Of a stretch of 64,000 bases of DNA, positions 53,232 to 61,496 are shown one piece after another; within the stretch, counting starts at the first letter, position 1; each line of letters begins with the position of its first letter. Source of the stretch: Candidatus Nitronereus thalassa. GTDB lineage: Bacteria; Nitrospirota; Nitrospiria; Nitrospirales; UBA8639. A model generated the notes under the pieces. It was not told where the DNA came from. It saw nothing but the letters and a program-made list of their open reading frames with translations, and did not search any database. The translations under genes and the position numbers were made by a program. Where the stretch lies: the NCBI RefSeq assembly GCF_032191465.1, contig NZ_JAQOUE010000001.1, forward strand, positions 3,294,141 through 3,358,140, read 5' to 3'.

Positions 53232-53549
53232 TCAGTCCATCTTGCCTTCCCTGATTGCAGTCCTGATCAGATTGGTGTCAGGTATTCCCACTAAATTTCT
53301 CCCACTGCCGTAGAGGCGGCATTTCAAACCAAAATCTTCTCGTCCCCTCGACTGAACCTCCACATCCAAACCATTCACTCGAATGGTGGGTGACCCGAGG
53401 AACCGATGTGCCAGCGCGTCCTCACCATTTTCAACGGGAACAGTTTCGATAGCTGCATCCATTCCCTCTTCGTGAAGGACGCTTTTCACTTGATCCATTG
53501 CCTTGGGAAAAGATGGGCAACCATTGAAATACAACACTTCGATTTTCAT
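53232..53549 (-). CDS. small thioredoxin-fold protein (DUF2703/MerB-like C-terminal type)
   Basis: This 105 aa cytoplasmic protein begins KIEVLYFNGCPSFPKAMDQV. A single Cys occupies the thioredoxin active-site position, where relatives often have CPxC or selenocysteine. It continues AHRFLGSPTIRVNGLDV and FGLKCRLYG. This pattern is typical of small 'DF family' or alkylmercury-lyase-annotated thioredoxin-like proteins found with metal resistance genes. GGAGGAT precedes the ATG. Catalysis is unproven. Confidence 0.8.
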   Translation of the reverse strand: MKIEVLYFNGCPSFPKAMDQVKSVLHEEGMDAAIETVPVENGEDALAHRFLGSPTIRVNGLDVEVQSRGREDFGLKCRLYGSGRNLVGIPDTNLIRTAIREGKMD

Positions 53550-53927
53550 GGGATCCTCCTCTATGGAATTTGCCCAATCGCCTGTTGAGTGGGGGGAACT
53601 CCTACTTGGTCTAAAACAAGATCTGTGCCCATTCGCGAAAATATGGTGCTTCGTTTAAAAATGTTTACGGTTCAACCGCTTACGTCGCATTGTCCTAACG
53701 ACCGCTCTCCTAATACTCAGGCGGAAGTTGTTTCATGAAACGGTTGAATCGTTTTCTGTTTCAGCAGGAAAAGGGAGAGAAAGAGATGTGAAAAGAAAAG
53801 TTTTGTGGCAGCTTTTGAGGGGGCTGGGACAGTGATGACAAAGGGAGCTTCAACGGGACAACGTTCCGGAACGTAATTTATGAAGAAAAAGGGAAGAAGA
53901 ATAGCGTTAATATCAAATGAGAGAGTC
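53550..53927. other. intergenic region with palindromes, probable promoter of the first efflux operon
   Basis: These 378 bases hold no convincing gene. They contain a perfect 14-base palindrome ACGTTCCGGAACGT (53861-53874), a TTTCATGAAA palindrome near 53733, and an inverted pair related to CGGTT-A-AACCG around 53669 and 53743. The palindromes could be operators for the minus-strand operon starting at 53549. Confidence 0.55.
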
Positions 53928-56900
53928 TTATGTTGTTTCTTTTTGTGATCTTAACTGTTTTTCTATCTCAAATTTTCTCCACATTACATACAACGCAGGA
54001 ATGACCAGGAGGGTGAGAAGGGTTGCGGTCACCATTCCTCCAATCATAGGAGCGGCAATCCGTTTCATTACATCTGCCCCAGTGCCGTGACTCCACATGA
54101 TGGGTAGTAATCCTAAAAAGATGGCTGAAGCCGTCATGATTTTGGGACGTACTCGTAGCACCGCCCCCTCGACAACGGCATCGCGAAGATCGGTGAGCGA
54201 CTGAAGCCGGTTCTCTTGCTGTCGCCGGGCACAGGCTTCATCCAGAAACATGATCATAATCACGCCGGTTTCAGCCGCCACACCCGCCAAGGCAATAAGC
54301 CCCACCCAGACGGCCACGCTCAAATTGTATCCCAGAAAATTCAAATACCAAATCGCTCCGACCAAGGAAAACGGAACTGAGAGAAGAACCAGCAGACATC
54401 GGGCCATGGACCGAAAGTTGAGGTACAGCAACACAAAAATGAGAAAGAGCGTTAAGGGAATGACAATCCGAAGTTGTTGTTGGGCCCGTTCAAGATATTG
54501 GTATTGACCTGCCCATTGTAACGAGTATCCCGGTGGGAGCTTCACATGTTCTTGAACCAACTCCTTGGCCTTCTGAACATAGGTTCCCAAATCTTGGCCA
54601 GCCACATCAACAAACACAATACTGGCGAGGGACCCGTTTTCATCTCTAATGGATGGGGGACCGGTGGTCTTAGTGATGCTGGATAGTTGTGCAAGTGGGA
54701 TTTGCTCTCCTTGGGGTGTCATCACAAGGACGCGTTGAAGGGCATCGACATCTTGGCGTAGTTCGCGAGGGTACCGAACATTAATGGGATAGCGTTCACG
54801 GCCTTCCACCGTCCAGGTAATGTTCTTTCCGCCTATGGCGGATTCAATTACATCTTGAACATCGGCCACGGTCAATCCGTATCGGGCTGCCGAAACGCGA
54901 TTGACATCGATGTCCAAATAGTATCCTCCGGTGACCCGCTCGGCATACGCACTGCGTGTTCCCTCAAGAGATTGGAGCAGGCCTTCGATCTGTAAACCCA
55001 ATCGTTCCAGTTCCTCTAACCCAGGCCCTAAGATTTTAATTCCCAGACTACTGCGGATGCCCGTGGCGAGCATTTCGGTTCTGGTTTGAATCGGCATCCA
55101 CCAAATGTTCGGCATGCCCGGCATTTTGACCCGTTGATCCATTTCGGCAATCAACTTGTCCCATGTCATGCCTGGCCGCCAGGCTTCCTGAGGCTTGAGC
55201 GTCACGATGGTCTCGGCCATATTTAATGGGGCTGGATCAGTGGCGGTACGTGCCCGACCCATTTTCCCAAACACACGATCCACCTCGGGGAACTCCTTTA
55301 ACAGTCGATCCTGGGTCTGAAGAATTTGGCTGGCTTTCTGAACAGACAGGCCCGGAAGCGATGTGGGCATATACAAAATCGTGCCTTCGTTCAGAGGAGG
55401 CATGAATTCCGACCCCAACTTTTCGTAGATGGGCCACACCAGAATCATCCCTCCAATCGCTAATCCCACCACAAGCCATCGGACACGCAAAACAATCTTC
55501 ACCATGGGGGTATAGATCCAAATAAGAAATCGGTTCAACGGATTTCGGCTTTCTGGTGTGATCCGACCACGAATGAACCACTGCATGAACAGCGGAGCCA
55601 CCATGATAGAGGCGAGCGCAGCAAAGAACATGGCAAAAGTTTTGGTATAAGCGAGCGGCTTAAACAGCCGCCCTTCCTGTGCTTCCAAAGTGAAAATAGG
55701 TAGAAAGGATACCGTGATAATCAGCAAGGAAAAAAAGAGGGGCTTACCCACTTCTTGTGCTGCCCGAATAATCACGTCATTTCGGGAACCTATTCGACCC
55801 TGTTGGTCCCACTCTTCTAATCGCCGGTGAGCATTTTCCACCATGACGATGACCGCATCGACCATGGCCCCAATCGCGATTGCGATGCCCGAAAGTGACA
55901 TCACATTCGAACTGATCCCCAAGTAATACATCGCAATGAACGAGAGCAACACGGCCACGGGTAGCAGAAGAATCGGCACCAGGGCTGACCGAATGTGAAA
56001 GAGAAAGACCAGGCTAACCAGGCTGACGACCACACTAATTTCAATAAGTTTTTCCTTTAATGTGGCCACAGCTCGAAGGATCAAGTCAGACCGATCGTAC
56101 ACGGGGACCACACGAATACCTTCGGGAATCGACGGCTCAATGTCTTGTAATTTCTGTTTCACCCGATCAATCACTTCAAGGGCATTTTCGCCGTAGCGCA
56201 TGATGACGATGCCTCCAACGACTTCTCCCATTCCATCCAACTCTGCGATTCCTCGCCGCATATCCGGACCGATAGTGACGTGGGCAATATCCCGGACGGT
56301 AATCGGCGTCCCCTGACCATCTGTGCCCACGGGTATGTTGTGGAGATCATCCAGGGAACGAATATAACCTCGGCCTCGTACCATGTATTCCCGTTCACTG
56401 GCTTCAATCACCCGTCCGCCGACCTCGTTATTGCTGCGGCGAACCGCTTGAATCACCTCGGAAAGACCAATGCCGTACCCTTGCAGTTTCACGGGATCGA
56501 CTTGCACTTGATATTGCTTCACGAATCCGCCAATCGAAGCCACCTCTGAAACTCCTGGTACGCTTTGCAACCAATAGCGCAAAGACCAATCTTGAAATGA
56601 TCGAAGGTCGGCTAAACTGTGTTGGCCGTTTTCATCAACCAAGGCATATTGAAAGACCCAGCCCACCCCCGTGGCATCGGGACCGAGTGTGGGAGCGACA
56701 CCTTCGGGGAGTTTATCCGTTACGCCTTGCATGTATTCCACGACACGGCTTCTTGCCCAATACATGTCGGTCCCATCTTGAAACACGATGTAGACGAAGG
56801 AGAGACCAAGAAAGGATTGTCCCCGCACATATTTGATCTGTGGGGCTCCCAACATGGACGTGACAATGGGATAGGTGATTTGATCCTCGACTAAATCAGG

Positions 56901-57071
56901 ACTTCGGCCCGGCCACTCCGTGAACACAATCACCTGAACATCCGATAGATCAGGCAAGGCATCAAGGGGAGTGCGAGCCACTACCCAGATTCCCCAACCC
57001 ATAAGGAAGAGAACCAGTAATCCTACAATAAAGCCGTTGCGTGCACTCCACCCGATGATTCGTTCAATCAT
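53928..57071 (-). CDS. cusA: heavy-metal efflux RND pump CusA/CzcA-type
   Basis: This 1047 aa pump has all heavy-metal RND landmarks. The N-terminus has WVVARTPLDALPDLSDVQVI and VEDQITYPIVTSMLGAPQIK. Helix 4 contains IAIGAMVDAVIVMVENAHRR with acidic proton-relay residues. Other landmarks are GTILYMPTSLPGLSVQKASQ, the TEMLATGIRSSLGIKILG (Met in the metal site region) and NVRYPRELRQDVDALQRVLV segments. This matches CusA (Cu/Ag) and CzcA (Co/Zn/Cd). The Met-rich partner adaptor favours Cu/Ag. The gene follows its adaptor after nine bases. Confidence 0.93.
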   Translation of the reverse strand: MIERIIGWSARNGFIVGLLVLFLMGWGIWVVARTPLDALPDLSDVQVIVFTEWPGRSPDLVEDQITYPIVTSMLGAPQIKYVRGQSFLGLSFVYIVFQDGTDMYWARSRVVEYMQGVTDKLPEGVAPTLGPDATGVGWVFQYALVDENGQHSLADLRSFQDWSLRYWLQSVPGVSEVASIGGFVKQYQVQVDPVKLQGYGIGLSEVIQAVRRSNNEVGGRVIEASEREYMVRGRGYIRSLDDLHNIPVGTDGQGTPITVRDIAHVTIGPDMRRGIAELDGMGEVVGGIVIMRYGENALEVIDRVKQKLQDIEPSIPEGIRVVPVYDRSDLILRAVATLKEKLIEISVVVSLVSLVFLFHIRSALVPILLLPVAVLLSFIAMYYLGISSNVMSLSGIAIAIGAMVDAVIVMVENAHRRLEEWDQQGRIGSRNDVIIRAAQEVGKPLFFSLLIITVSFLPIFTLEAQEGRLFKPLAYTKTFAMFFAALASIMVAPLFMQWFIRGRITPESRNPLNRFLIWIYTPMVKIVLRVRWLVVGLAIGGMILVWPIYEKLGSEFMPPLNEGTILYMPTSLPGLSVQKASQILQTQDRLLKEFPEVDRVFGKMGRARTATDPAPLNMAETIVTLKPQEAWRPGMTWDKLIAEMDQRVKMPGMPNIWWMPIQTRTEMLATGIRSSLGIKILGPGLEELERLGLQIEGLLQSLEGTRSAYAERVTGGYYLDIDVNRVSAARYGLTVADVQDVIESAIGGKNITWTVEGRERYPINVRYPRELRQDVDALQRVLVMTPQGEQIPLAQLSSITKTTGPPSIRDENGSLASIVFVDVAGQDLGTYVQKAKELVQEHVKLPPGYSLQWAGQYQYLERAQQQLRIVIPLTLFLIFVLLYLNFRSMARCLLVLLSVPFSLVGAIWYLNFLGYNLSVAVWVGLIALAGVAAETGVIMIMFLDEACARRQQENRLQSLTDLRDAVVEGAVLRVRPKIMTASAIFLGLLPIMWSHGTGADVMKRIAAPMIGGMVTATLLTLLVIPALYVMWRKFEIEKQLRSQKETT

Positions 57072-57080
57072 TTTCGTGAC

Positions 57081-58796
57081 TCACATTCCCGGCATCCCGG
57101 ACATTCCGCCACCTCCTGCGACCACCGAAAAGGTTGCGTTGACCTCGGGTAGCCCAGGACGTTGGATCGTAACCGTGAGATCCCATTGTCCAGCCATGCC
57201 AAGGTTCACCTTGGCGTCGTAGGTTCCTTGTTTTCCAGGCGTCATTGAAACGGTTGCTGGAATCATGCCTGGCATCGGCATGGTGAAGGTGACCTGAATC
57301 TTGGCGTCCGTGACAGGCTTCCCGTTTTTGTCGGTCACCGTCACGTGAACACGGTTTTCCCCCATCCGCGCGGGCGTTGGGTCGGTGGTAAAGACCAACG
57401 TGAGCCCGCCGGCTTTCTTCTCAAGCCTTCCTGCGGGAGGCTGCTTCTCTGCCGTCATCTCCTGACCCTTCATGTCCATCTTCATATCCATTTTCATGTT
57501 CATACCGCCCATATCCATTCCCCCCATGTCCATCTCCCCCATTGCCGCCTGCTCCATCTTAACGCCGCCCATCCCCAGGGCCCCCATCATGTTCGTGGAG
57601 GTCATCAGTTGGCTTTCAGAATCCAGGAGAAAGGTCCCCGACGTCACGATCCGCTCCCCCTCCCGCAATCCTTCGACGACTTCATAGTAAGGCCCAACCT
57701 TGGGGCCAACGGTGATTTGCCGTGGTTCAAACATGCCTTCGCCTCGCACGACGAAGACCACTTTCCGCATGCCGGAATCGAGTATTGCCTGGTCCGGAAC
57801 CGCGAGTTTGTGTCCCCGCTTGACCTGAATCGATGCAGTCCCATACATGTCGGGTTTCAACCGAAGGGTGGGATTTAAGAATTCCAGACGGACTTTGACG
57901 GTCCGTGCTTCTTTGTTCAGGTAGGGATAGATGTAGGCAACCTGTCCATGAAAGCTTTCTCCTGGATAGGCATCAAGGGTCAAGTTCGCTTTTTGGTTCA
58001 CGCGCACGAAGGGCATTTCATACTCGAAAATCTCCGCCTGAACCCAAACGGTCGAGAGATCCGCGATCGAATACAGGGTCATCGTTGGTTCCACATACAT
58101 CCCCTTAAACACCTTTTTCTCGATCACATGTCCCGAAACAGGCGAAAAGATTGTCACGTAGGTCTGCGGTTTTCCTCGGCTGGCTAGGTCACGGATCTGA
58201 TCATCCGTGAGGGTCCACAATCGCAAGCGGTCGCGAGCTGTCTCGACCACCTGCGCGGCTTGTTCCCGGACCTCCGGAAGGGGACTGTCCTGAAGTTGGT
58301 CTTGTGTGCTCAAGGCAAGCAAGTACTCCTCTTGCGTGGTGACAAGTTCTTGGCTGTACAAAGTGAACAAGGGCTGACCTTTACGCACAAATTTTCCAGT
58401 CTCATTCACAAATAGACCCTCAACCCATCCCGAAATCCGAAGATTGACGTGGGCAATGCGTTTCTCGTCGTAATCCACTCTTCCCACCGCGCGGATGGCG
58501 GTTTCAAGGTGTTGCTTGCCGACCATGTCGGTTTTGACACCGATCAACTGCTGCTGCGTCGGTGGAACCATGGCATAGGCCTGCGCCGGTCCTACCTCTG
58601 TACCAGCAGGCATCGCAATCCTTTCCATTGAAGGCATGGTTGGCTTAGGCTGTCCTGCTATGTTTGAAGGTCTCTCGGCCTTCGGCTGAAATTGGTGCAA
58701 TACCTCCTTCTTCAGAAGAAGCACCCCTCCTCCCACGACGATGATCACGAGTCCAATTACCATCCCTATGAACCGTTTTGGTTTCAACTTGTGCAT
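57081..58796 (-). CDS. cusB: CusB-type RND adaptor fused to a FixH/YtkA-like domain, with Met-rich linker
   Basis: In this 571 aa protein the N-terminal helix GMVIGLVIIVVGGGVLLLKK anchors the adaptor. HlyD-type domains follow (HVNLRISGWVEGLFVNETGK, FVRKGQPLFTLYSQEL, VTIFSPVSGHVIEKKVFKGM, WVQAEIFEYEMPFVRVNQKA). A linker near 420-455 is packed with Met (MGEMDMGGMDMGGMNMKMDM), a likely Cu+/Ag+ site. The last ~110 residues form a beta-sandwich YtkA/FixH-like domain (VHVTVTDKNGKPVTDAKIQV, TFTMPMPGMIPATVSM). ATG 58796 has GGAGGGG upstream. The fusion is known in metal adaptors but this Met run is notable. Confidence 0.92.
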   Translation of the reverse strand: MHKLKPKRFIGMVIGLVIIVVGGGVLLLKKEVLHQFQPKAERPSNIAGQPKPTMPSMERIAMPAGTEVGPAQAYAMVPPTQQQLIGVKTDMVGKQHLETAIRAVGRVDYDEKRIAHVNLRISGWVEGLFVNETGKFVRKGQPLFTLYSQELVTTQEEYLLALSTQDQLQDSPLPEVREQAAQVVETARDRLRLWTLTDDQIRDLASRGKPQTYVTIFSPVSGHVIEKKVFKGMYVEPTMTLYSIADLSTVWVQAEIFEYEMPFVRVNQKANLTLDAYPGESFHGQVAYIYPYLNKEARTVKVRLEFLNPTLRLKPDMYGTASIQVKRGHKLAVPDQAILDSGMRKVVFVVRGEGMFEPRQITVGPKVGPYYEVVEGLREGERIVTSGTFLLDSESQLMTSTNMMGALGMGGVKMEQAAMGEMDMGGMDMGGMNMKMDMKMDMKGQEMTAEKQPPAGRLEKKAGGLTLVFTTDPTPARMGENRVHVTVTDKNGKPVTDAKIQVTFTMPMPGMIPATVSMTPGKQGTYDAKVNLGMAGQWDLTVTIQRPGLPEVNATFSVVAGGGGMSGMPGM

Positions 58797-58812
58797 GATT
58801 TCCCCTCCTTGT

Positions 58813-60087
58813 TCAGAGTTCAACGCCGAGGACTCGTTCGAGCGCGGCCACTTGTTGTTCCCGATCTACGAGCGCCCGGAAATATTCGAGTTGATACGTG
58901 ATCAGGGCCCGTTCCGCGTCAATCAGATCCAGAAAGTCGGTTCGATCGGTGCGATAACCGGCATTGGCGGCTTTCAGGGTTTGTTTCGCTTGCGGGAGAA
59001 CCGTTGTCGCATAAAGTTCCACCACTTGTCCTGTGGCTTCGATCTGCGCCACGAGATCTTTAATTTGGAACCGCGTCTGGTTTTCCAGCGTCTGTTTTTT
59101 TGACCGTGCCACCCTCACCCGTGCGGTGGCTTCCCGCACACCAGCGTCATATTTCGGTTTCGTCCAAAAGGAAAACGGGATGTTCATCGTGACATTTCCT
59201 CCAAACCCGTCATCCGTATTGTGGTTTTGCCAGCGTTGCAGCTCCACTCGCAGTTTCGGGTAATACTGGAGACGGGCCAGTTTGGTTGCCGATTCAAACT
59301 GAGCGACAGCCAGATCAATCTCTTGGAGCTCGGGCCGCAGGCGAAGAGCCTGATCCACAAGTTGTTCATGTGTCTGGAGCGGGTGCTGGGAAGCGGGCTT
59401 GCGCGGAGCGCCGAGTGGAGCCTGGGCCCTGCGATTCAAAAGGGTATTCAGATGGGCCTGGGCGGTCTGTCGGCGTTGCTCCAAGACCGGTAAATGCTGA
59501 AAGAGTTTTGAAAGCTCCACCTGCGCCTGGAGTACCTCCACCTGGGTTCCTTTCCCAACACGAAACTTGGCATTGGCAATTTTAAAGAACTGTTTGAGCA
59601 ACTTGATCTGCTCATGATGAATCTCAATGGCTTTGTGTGCATAAAACAGATCATAGTATGCGGCCTTGATGGCCGCCATGATCTCGCGTTCTTTAGCGGC
59701 CAAGCGCTGCGCTGCTTGGTCAGCTTCACGGGCAGCAACCTCCTCCTGCTGAGACAGTACGCCTGGAAAAGGAAATCGTTGAGCCACCCCGTAAATGGTC
59801 CTTTGGGTACCGGTGACATCCAAGGTTTCCGGTGTATTCCAAAGCTGGATCTTCACCTCGGGATCTTCCAGCGTGCGGGCTTGAGGAATGCGTTCCTGCA
59901 TCGCCTTCAGTTGCTCACGAAACGCCGCCACTTCTGGATTGTTCTGAAGCGCTTCCTGGATCAACGGCCTTAACTCCAAAATCTTCGCTTTTTGGTCCTG
60001 TTCCTCCGCCGAAAGAAAACCGGGGGTTCCCAACAGAAAAGTGCTGAGCAAAAAGAGTTGCCCCCATATAATATTTTTTCGTTGCAT
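58813..60087 (-). CDS. cusC: TolC-family outer-membrane efflux protein (CusC-like)
   Basis: This 424 aa protein has a signal peptide at residues 1-27 (GQLFLLSTFLLGTPGFLSAE) and OEP repeats (LRPLIQEALQNNPEVAAFRE, LEDPEVKIQLWNTPETLDVT, LRPELQEIDLAVAQFESATK). VTMNIPFSFWTKPKYDAGVR and DRTDFLDLIDAERALITYQL are hallmarks of metal-efflux channels. ATG 60087 has GGAGAAT upstream. It is the first gene of the outer-membrane channel-adaptor-pump set. Confidence 0.92.
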   Translation of the reverse strand: MQRKNIIWGQLFLLSTFLLGTPGFLSAEEQDQKAKILELRPLIQEALQNNPEVAAFREQLKAMQERIPQARTLEDPEVKIQLWNTPETLDVTGTQRTIYGVAQRFPFPGVLSQQEEVAAREADQAAQRLAAKEREIMAAIKAAYYDLFYAHKAIEIHHEQIKLLKQFFKIANAKFRVGKGTQVEVLQAQVELSKLFQHLPVLEQRRQTAQAHLNTLLNRRAQAPLGAPRKPASQHPLQTHEQLVDQALRLRPELQEIDLAVAQFESATKLARLQYYPKLRVELQRWQNHNTDDGFGGNVTMNIPFSFWTKPKYDAGVREATARVRVARSKKQTLENQTRFQIKDLVAQIEATGQVVELYATTVLPQAKQTLKAANAGYRTDRTDFLDLIDAERALITYQLEYFRALVDREQQVAALERVLGVEL

Positions 60088-60166
60088 AGCATTCTCCAAA
60101 CTGGACCTGCCTTGGCCCATCTCGAAATTTAAAAGAGGAGGGACGAGATGTGGAAAACAGGCTTGT

Positions 60167-60195
60167 CAATCTTTTCCAATACAAAAGAAAGATTG
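60167..60195. repeat. inverted repeat upstream of the efflux channel gene
   Basis: CAATCTTT (60167-60174) and AAAGATTG (60188-60195) are perfect eight-base arms around a 13-base spacer, about 80 bases upstream of the cusC-like start. It may be a regulator site or a weak attenuator. Confidence 0.4.
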
Positions 60196-60251
60196 TCCTA
60201 AAAACTGTTAATTCAAAAAACTAAGGGTGTGAAGAAAAAACAGGGAGGGTA

Positions 60252-60623
60252 TCAAATACGAAAAACTGAAATGAGGACAAGAGTATCCTTCGGGGGCACA
60301 ACTTGCCCTCTTGTAGCTATGGGTAAGAATTGACTACTCGTAACAAAACCGGGAAAGAAAAAAGGAACTTTCTCAGCAAGTACCAAATTTGGAATGTCTG
60401 GAGAGGAAATATCCGGTCCGGATTGGACCGCGAGGGATTTAAACCCCTGACAAAATTGCGAAGCTGGTTCTTCCCCCGGGGTGGTGCAATCACTCCCGTG
60501 GCTCACTTTCATGCCGCCATAAATCGGAACAAGGCAAGCATAGGCATTGAAGCTGAGGGAAAGAAAGAGACCAACAAGAAACACTATTAAAATTCTTCGT
60601 GAGTTTCTCATATTGTTTTTCAT
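60252..60623 (-). CDS. small secreted protein of unknown function
   Basis: This protein of about 123 aa has a signal peptide (RILIVFLVGLFLSLSFNAYA) followed by CLVPIYGGMKVSHGSDCTTP and PASQFCQGFKSLAVQSGPDI. It has three Cys and no known domain. Start ATG 60623 has a weak GGGAAT site, and 60611 is an alternative. It is divergent from the merR-like gene and lies upstream of the Cus-type efflux genes, so a periplasmic metal or stress role is plausible but unshown. Confidence 0.6.
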   Translation of the reverse strand: MKNNMRNSRRILIVFLVGLFLSLSFNAYACLVPIYGGMKVSHGSDCTTPGEEPASQFCQGFKSLAVQSGPDISSPDIPNLVLAEKVPFFFPGFVTSSQFLPIATRGQVVPPKDTLVLISVFRI

Positions 60624-60693
60624 TATATTCCCGCAACGCTGCTTCCGCAAGGAAAAATGAAGGAGTCCAATTCAATCTATGTCGAAACCCTCG

Positions 60694-60708
60694 GGAAAAT
60701 TATTTTCC
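60694..60708. promoter_or_regulatory. 15-base palindrome in the divergent regulatory region
   Basis: GGAAAAT-T-ATTTTCC is a perfect palindrome between the secreted-protein start (60623) and the MerR operator, so it could be a second operator for the minus-strand operon. Confidence 0.4.
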
Positions 60709-60717
60709 AAATCGCCC

Positions 60718-60749
60718 TTGACTCTCCACTTAGCTGGAGGGTTTATACT
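60718..60749 (+). promoter_or_regulatory. MerR-type promoter/operator (20-base spacer with dyad)
   Basis: TTGACT (60718-60723) and TATACT (60744-60749) are separated by 20 bases. The spacer contains the dyad CTCCA-cttagc-TGGAG, within ACTCTCC...GGAGGGT. Long spacer plus centred dyad is the hallmark of promoters activated by metal-sensing MerR proteins. The dyad is eight to ten bases ahead of the MerR gene. Confidence 0.85.
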
Positions 60750-60757
60750 ACAAAAAT

Positions 60758-61186
60758 ATGAAGACTTTATTCATTGGAACTATCGCTAAACAGGCGGGGG
60801 TACCCATAAAAACCATCCGATACTATGAGGAGGTAAGATTGCTTCCCCAACCAGTACGCACTTCAGCAGGATATCGGACTTATGCGTTCCCCATAATTGA
60901 CCGTCTGATGTTTATAAAGAAAGCCCAAACCCTTGGGCTCACGCTAAAGGATATTAAAACCTTCTTAGACCTGGCTGACCGGGGACATTGTCCATGCGGC
61001 CATGTGCAACACACACTCAAGCAAAGCCTTCAAGGACTTCGTCGGAAGATTGCCGACTTGAAAGAAATCGAAAAGAAGCTCGTGGGTGCCATGCGTCAGA
61101 AGTGTCCACCGGATTTCAAACCAAGCGGATCAGCTATTTGCCCCAAAATACAACGTAAACCTAAACAAAGGAGGGTCATGAGATGA
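60758..61186 (+). CDS. MerR-family metal-responsive transcriptional regulator
   Basis: This 142 aa protein has an N-terminal winged HTH (IGTIAKQAGVPIKTIRYYEE, VRLLPQPVRTSAGYRTYAFP). A coiled-coil dimerisation helix and a metal loop with RGHCPCGHVQHT follow; the two Cys plus His fit heavy-metal (Zn/Cd/Pb/Cu-type) sensors. It ends Lys/Arg-rich with PPDFKPSGSAICPKIQ. The predicted transcription start lies at about 60756, so the message would be leaderless at ATG 60758. The stop overlaps the next gene (ATGA). Confidence 0.92.
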   Translation: MKTLFIGTIAKQAGVPIKTIRYYEEVRLLPQPVRTSAGYRTYAFPIIDRLMFIKKAQTLGLTLKDIKTFLDLADRGHCPCGHVQHTLKQSLQGLRRKIADLKEIEKKLVGAMRQKCPPDFKPSGSAICPKIQRKPKQRRVMR

Positions 61187-61362
61187 GCGACTCAAAGCGA
61201 GTTTCATTATGTCCAGCATGTGGAGCATGTCCTGAAGTTGTTCTCAACCAACGTTCAGAAGAAGTTTTAATTGGAGAAGAAGGAAATCTTACCAAGCTAA
61301 ATAAAACAGCCTGGAACACATTGGTAGAAAAAATTCGTGCAGGAGAGTTGGCAGAGATGTGA
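61183..61362 (+). CDS. 59 aa Cys-rich small protein coupled to the MerR gene
   Basis: The ATG lies four bases inside the end of the MerR gene (ATGA overlap), with AAGGAGG 5-7 bases upstream. The 59 aa protein has a CPACGACPEVV zinc-ribbon-like cluster near residues 10-20. A helical C-terminus follows (LTKLNKTAWNTLVEKIRAGE). Strong coupling suggests a metal-binding partner of the regulator, which is inference. It is too short for most automated gene callers. Confidence 0.75.
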   Translation: MSDSKRVSLCPACGACPEVVLNQRSEEVLIGEEGNLTKLNKTAWNTLVEKIRAGELAEM

Positions 61363-61420
61363 TTGGGCAGATCCCAAAAAATCCAGCCATTCTTGTTGAA
61401 TTTTATTTGTGTGTTTTATT

Positions 61421-61446
61421 CCACAATGTGTGGTAGTCTAAACTAC
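61421..61446. promoter_or_regulatory. overlapping palindromes upstream of the His-rich gene
   Basis: CCACA-ATG-TGTGG (61421-61433) abuts GTAGT-CTAA-ACTAC (61433-61446), about 50 bases upstream of the His-rich protein start. They resemble regulator binding sites; the regulator is unknown. Confidence 0.45.
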
Positions 61447-61496
61447 TGAGGCGGAAAACCCGATTAGATATAAAGTACGGATATTGGGTACTGGAA

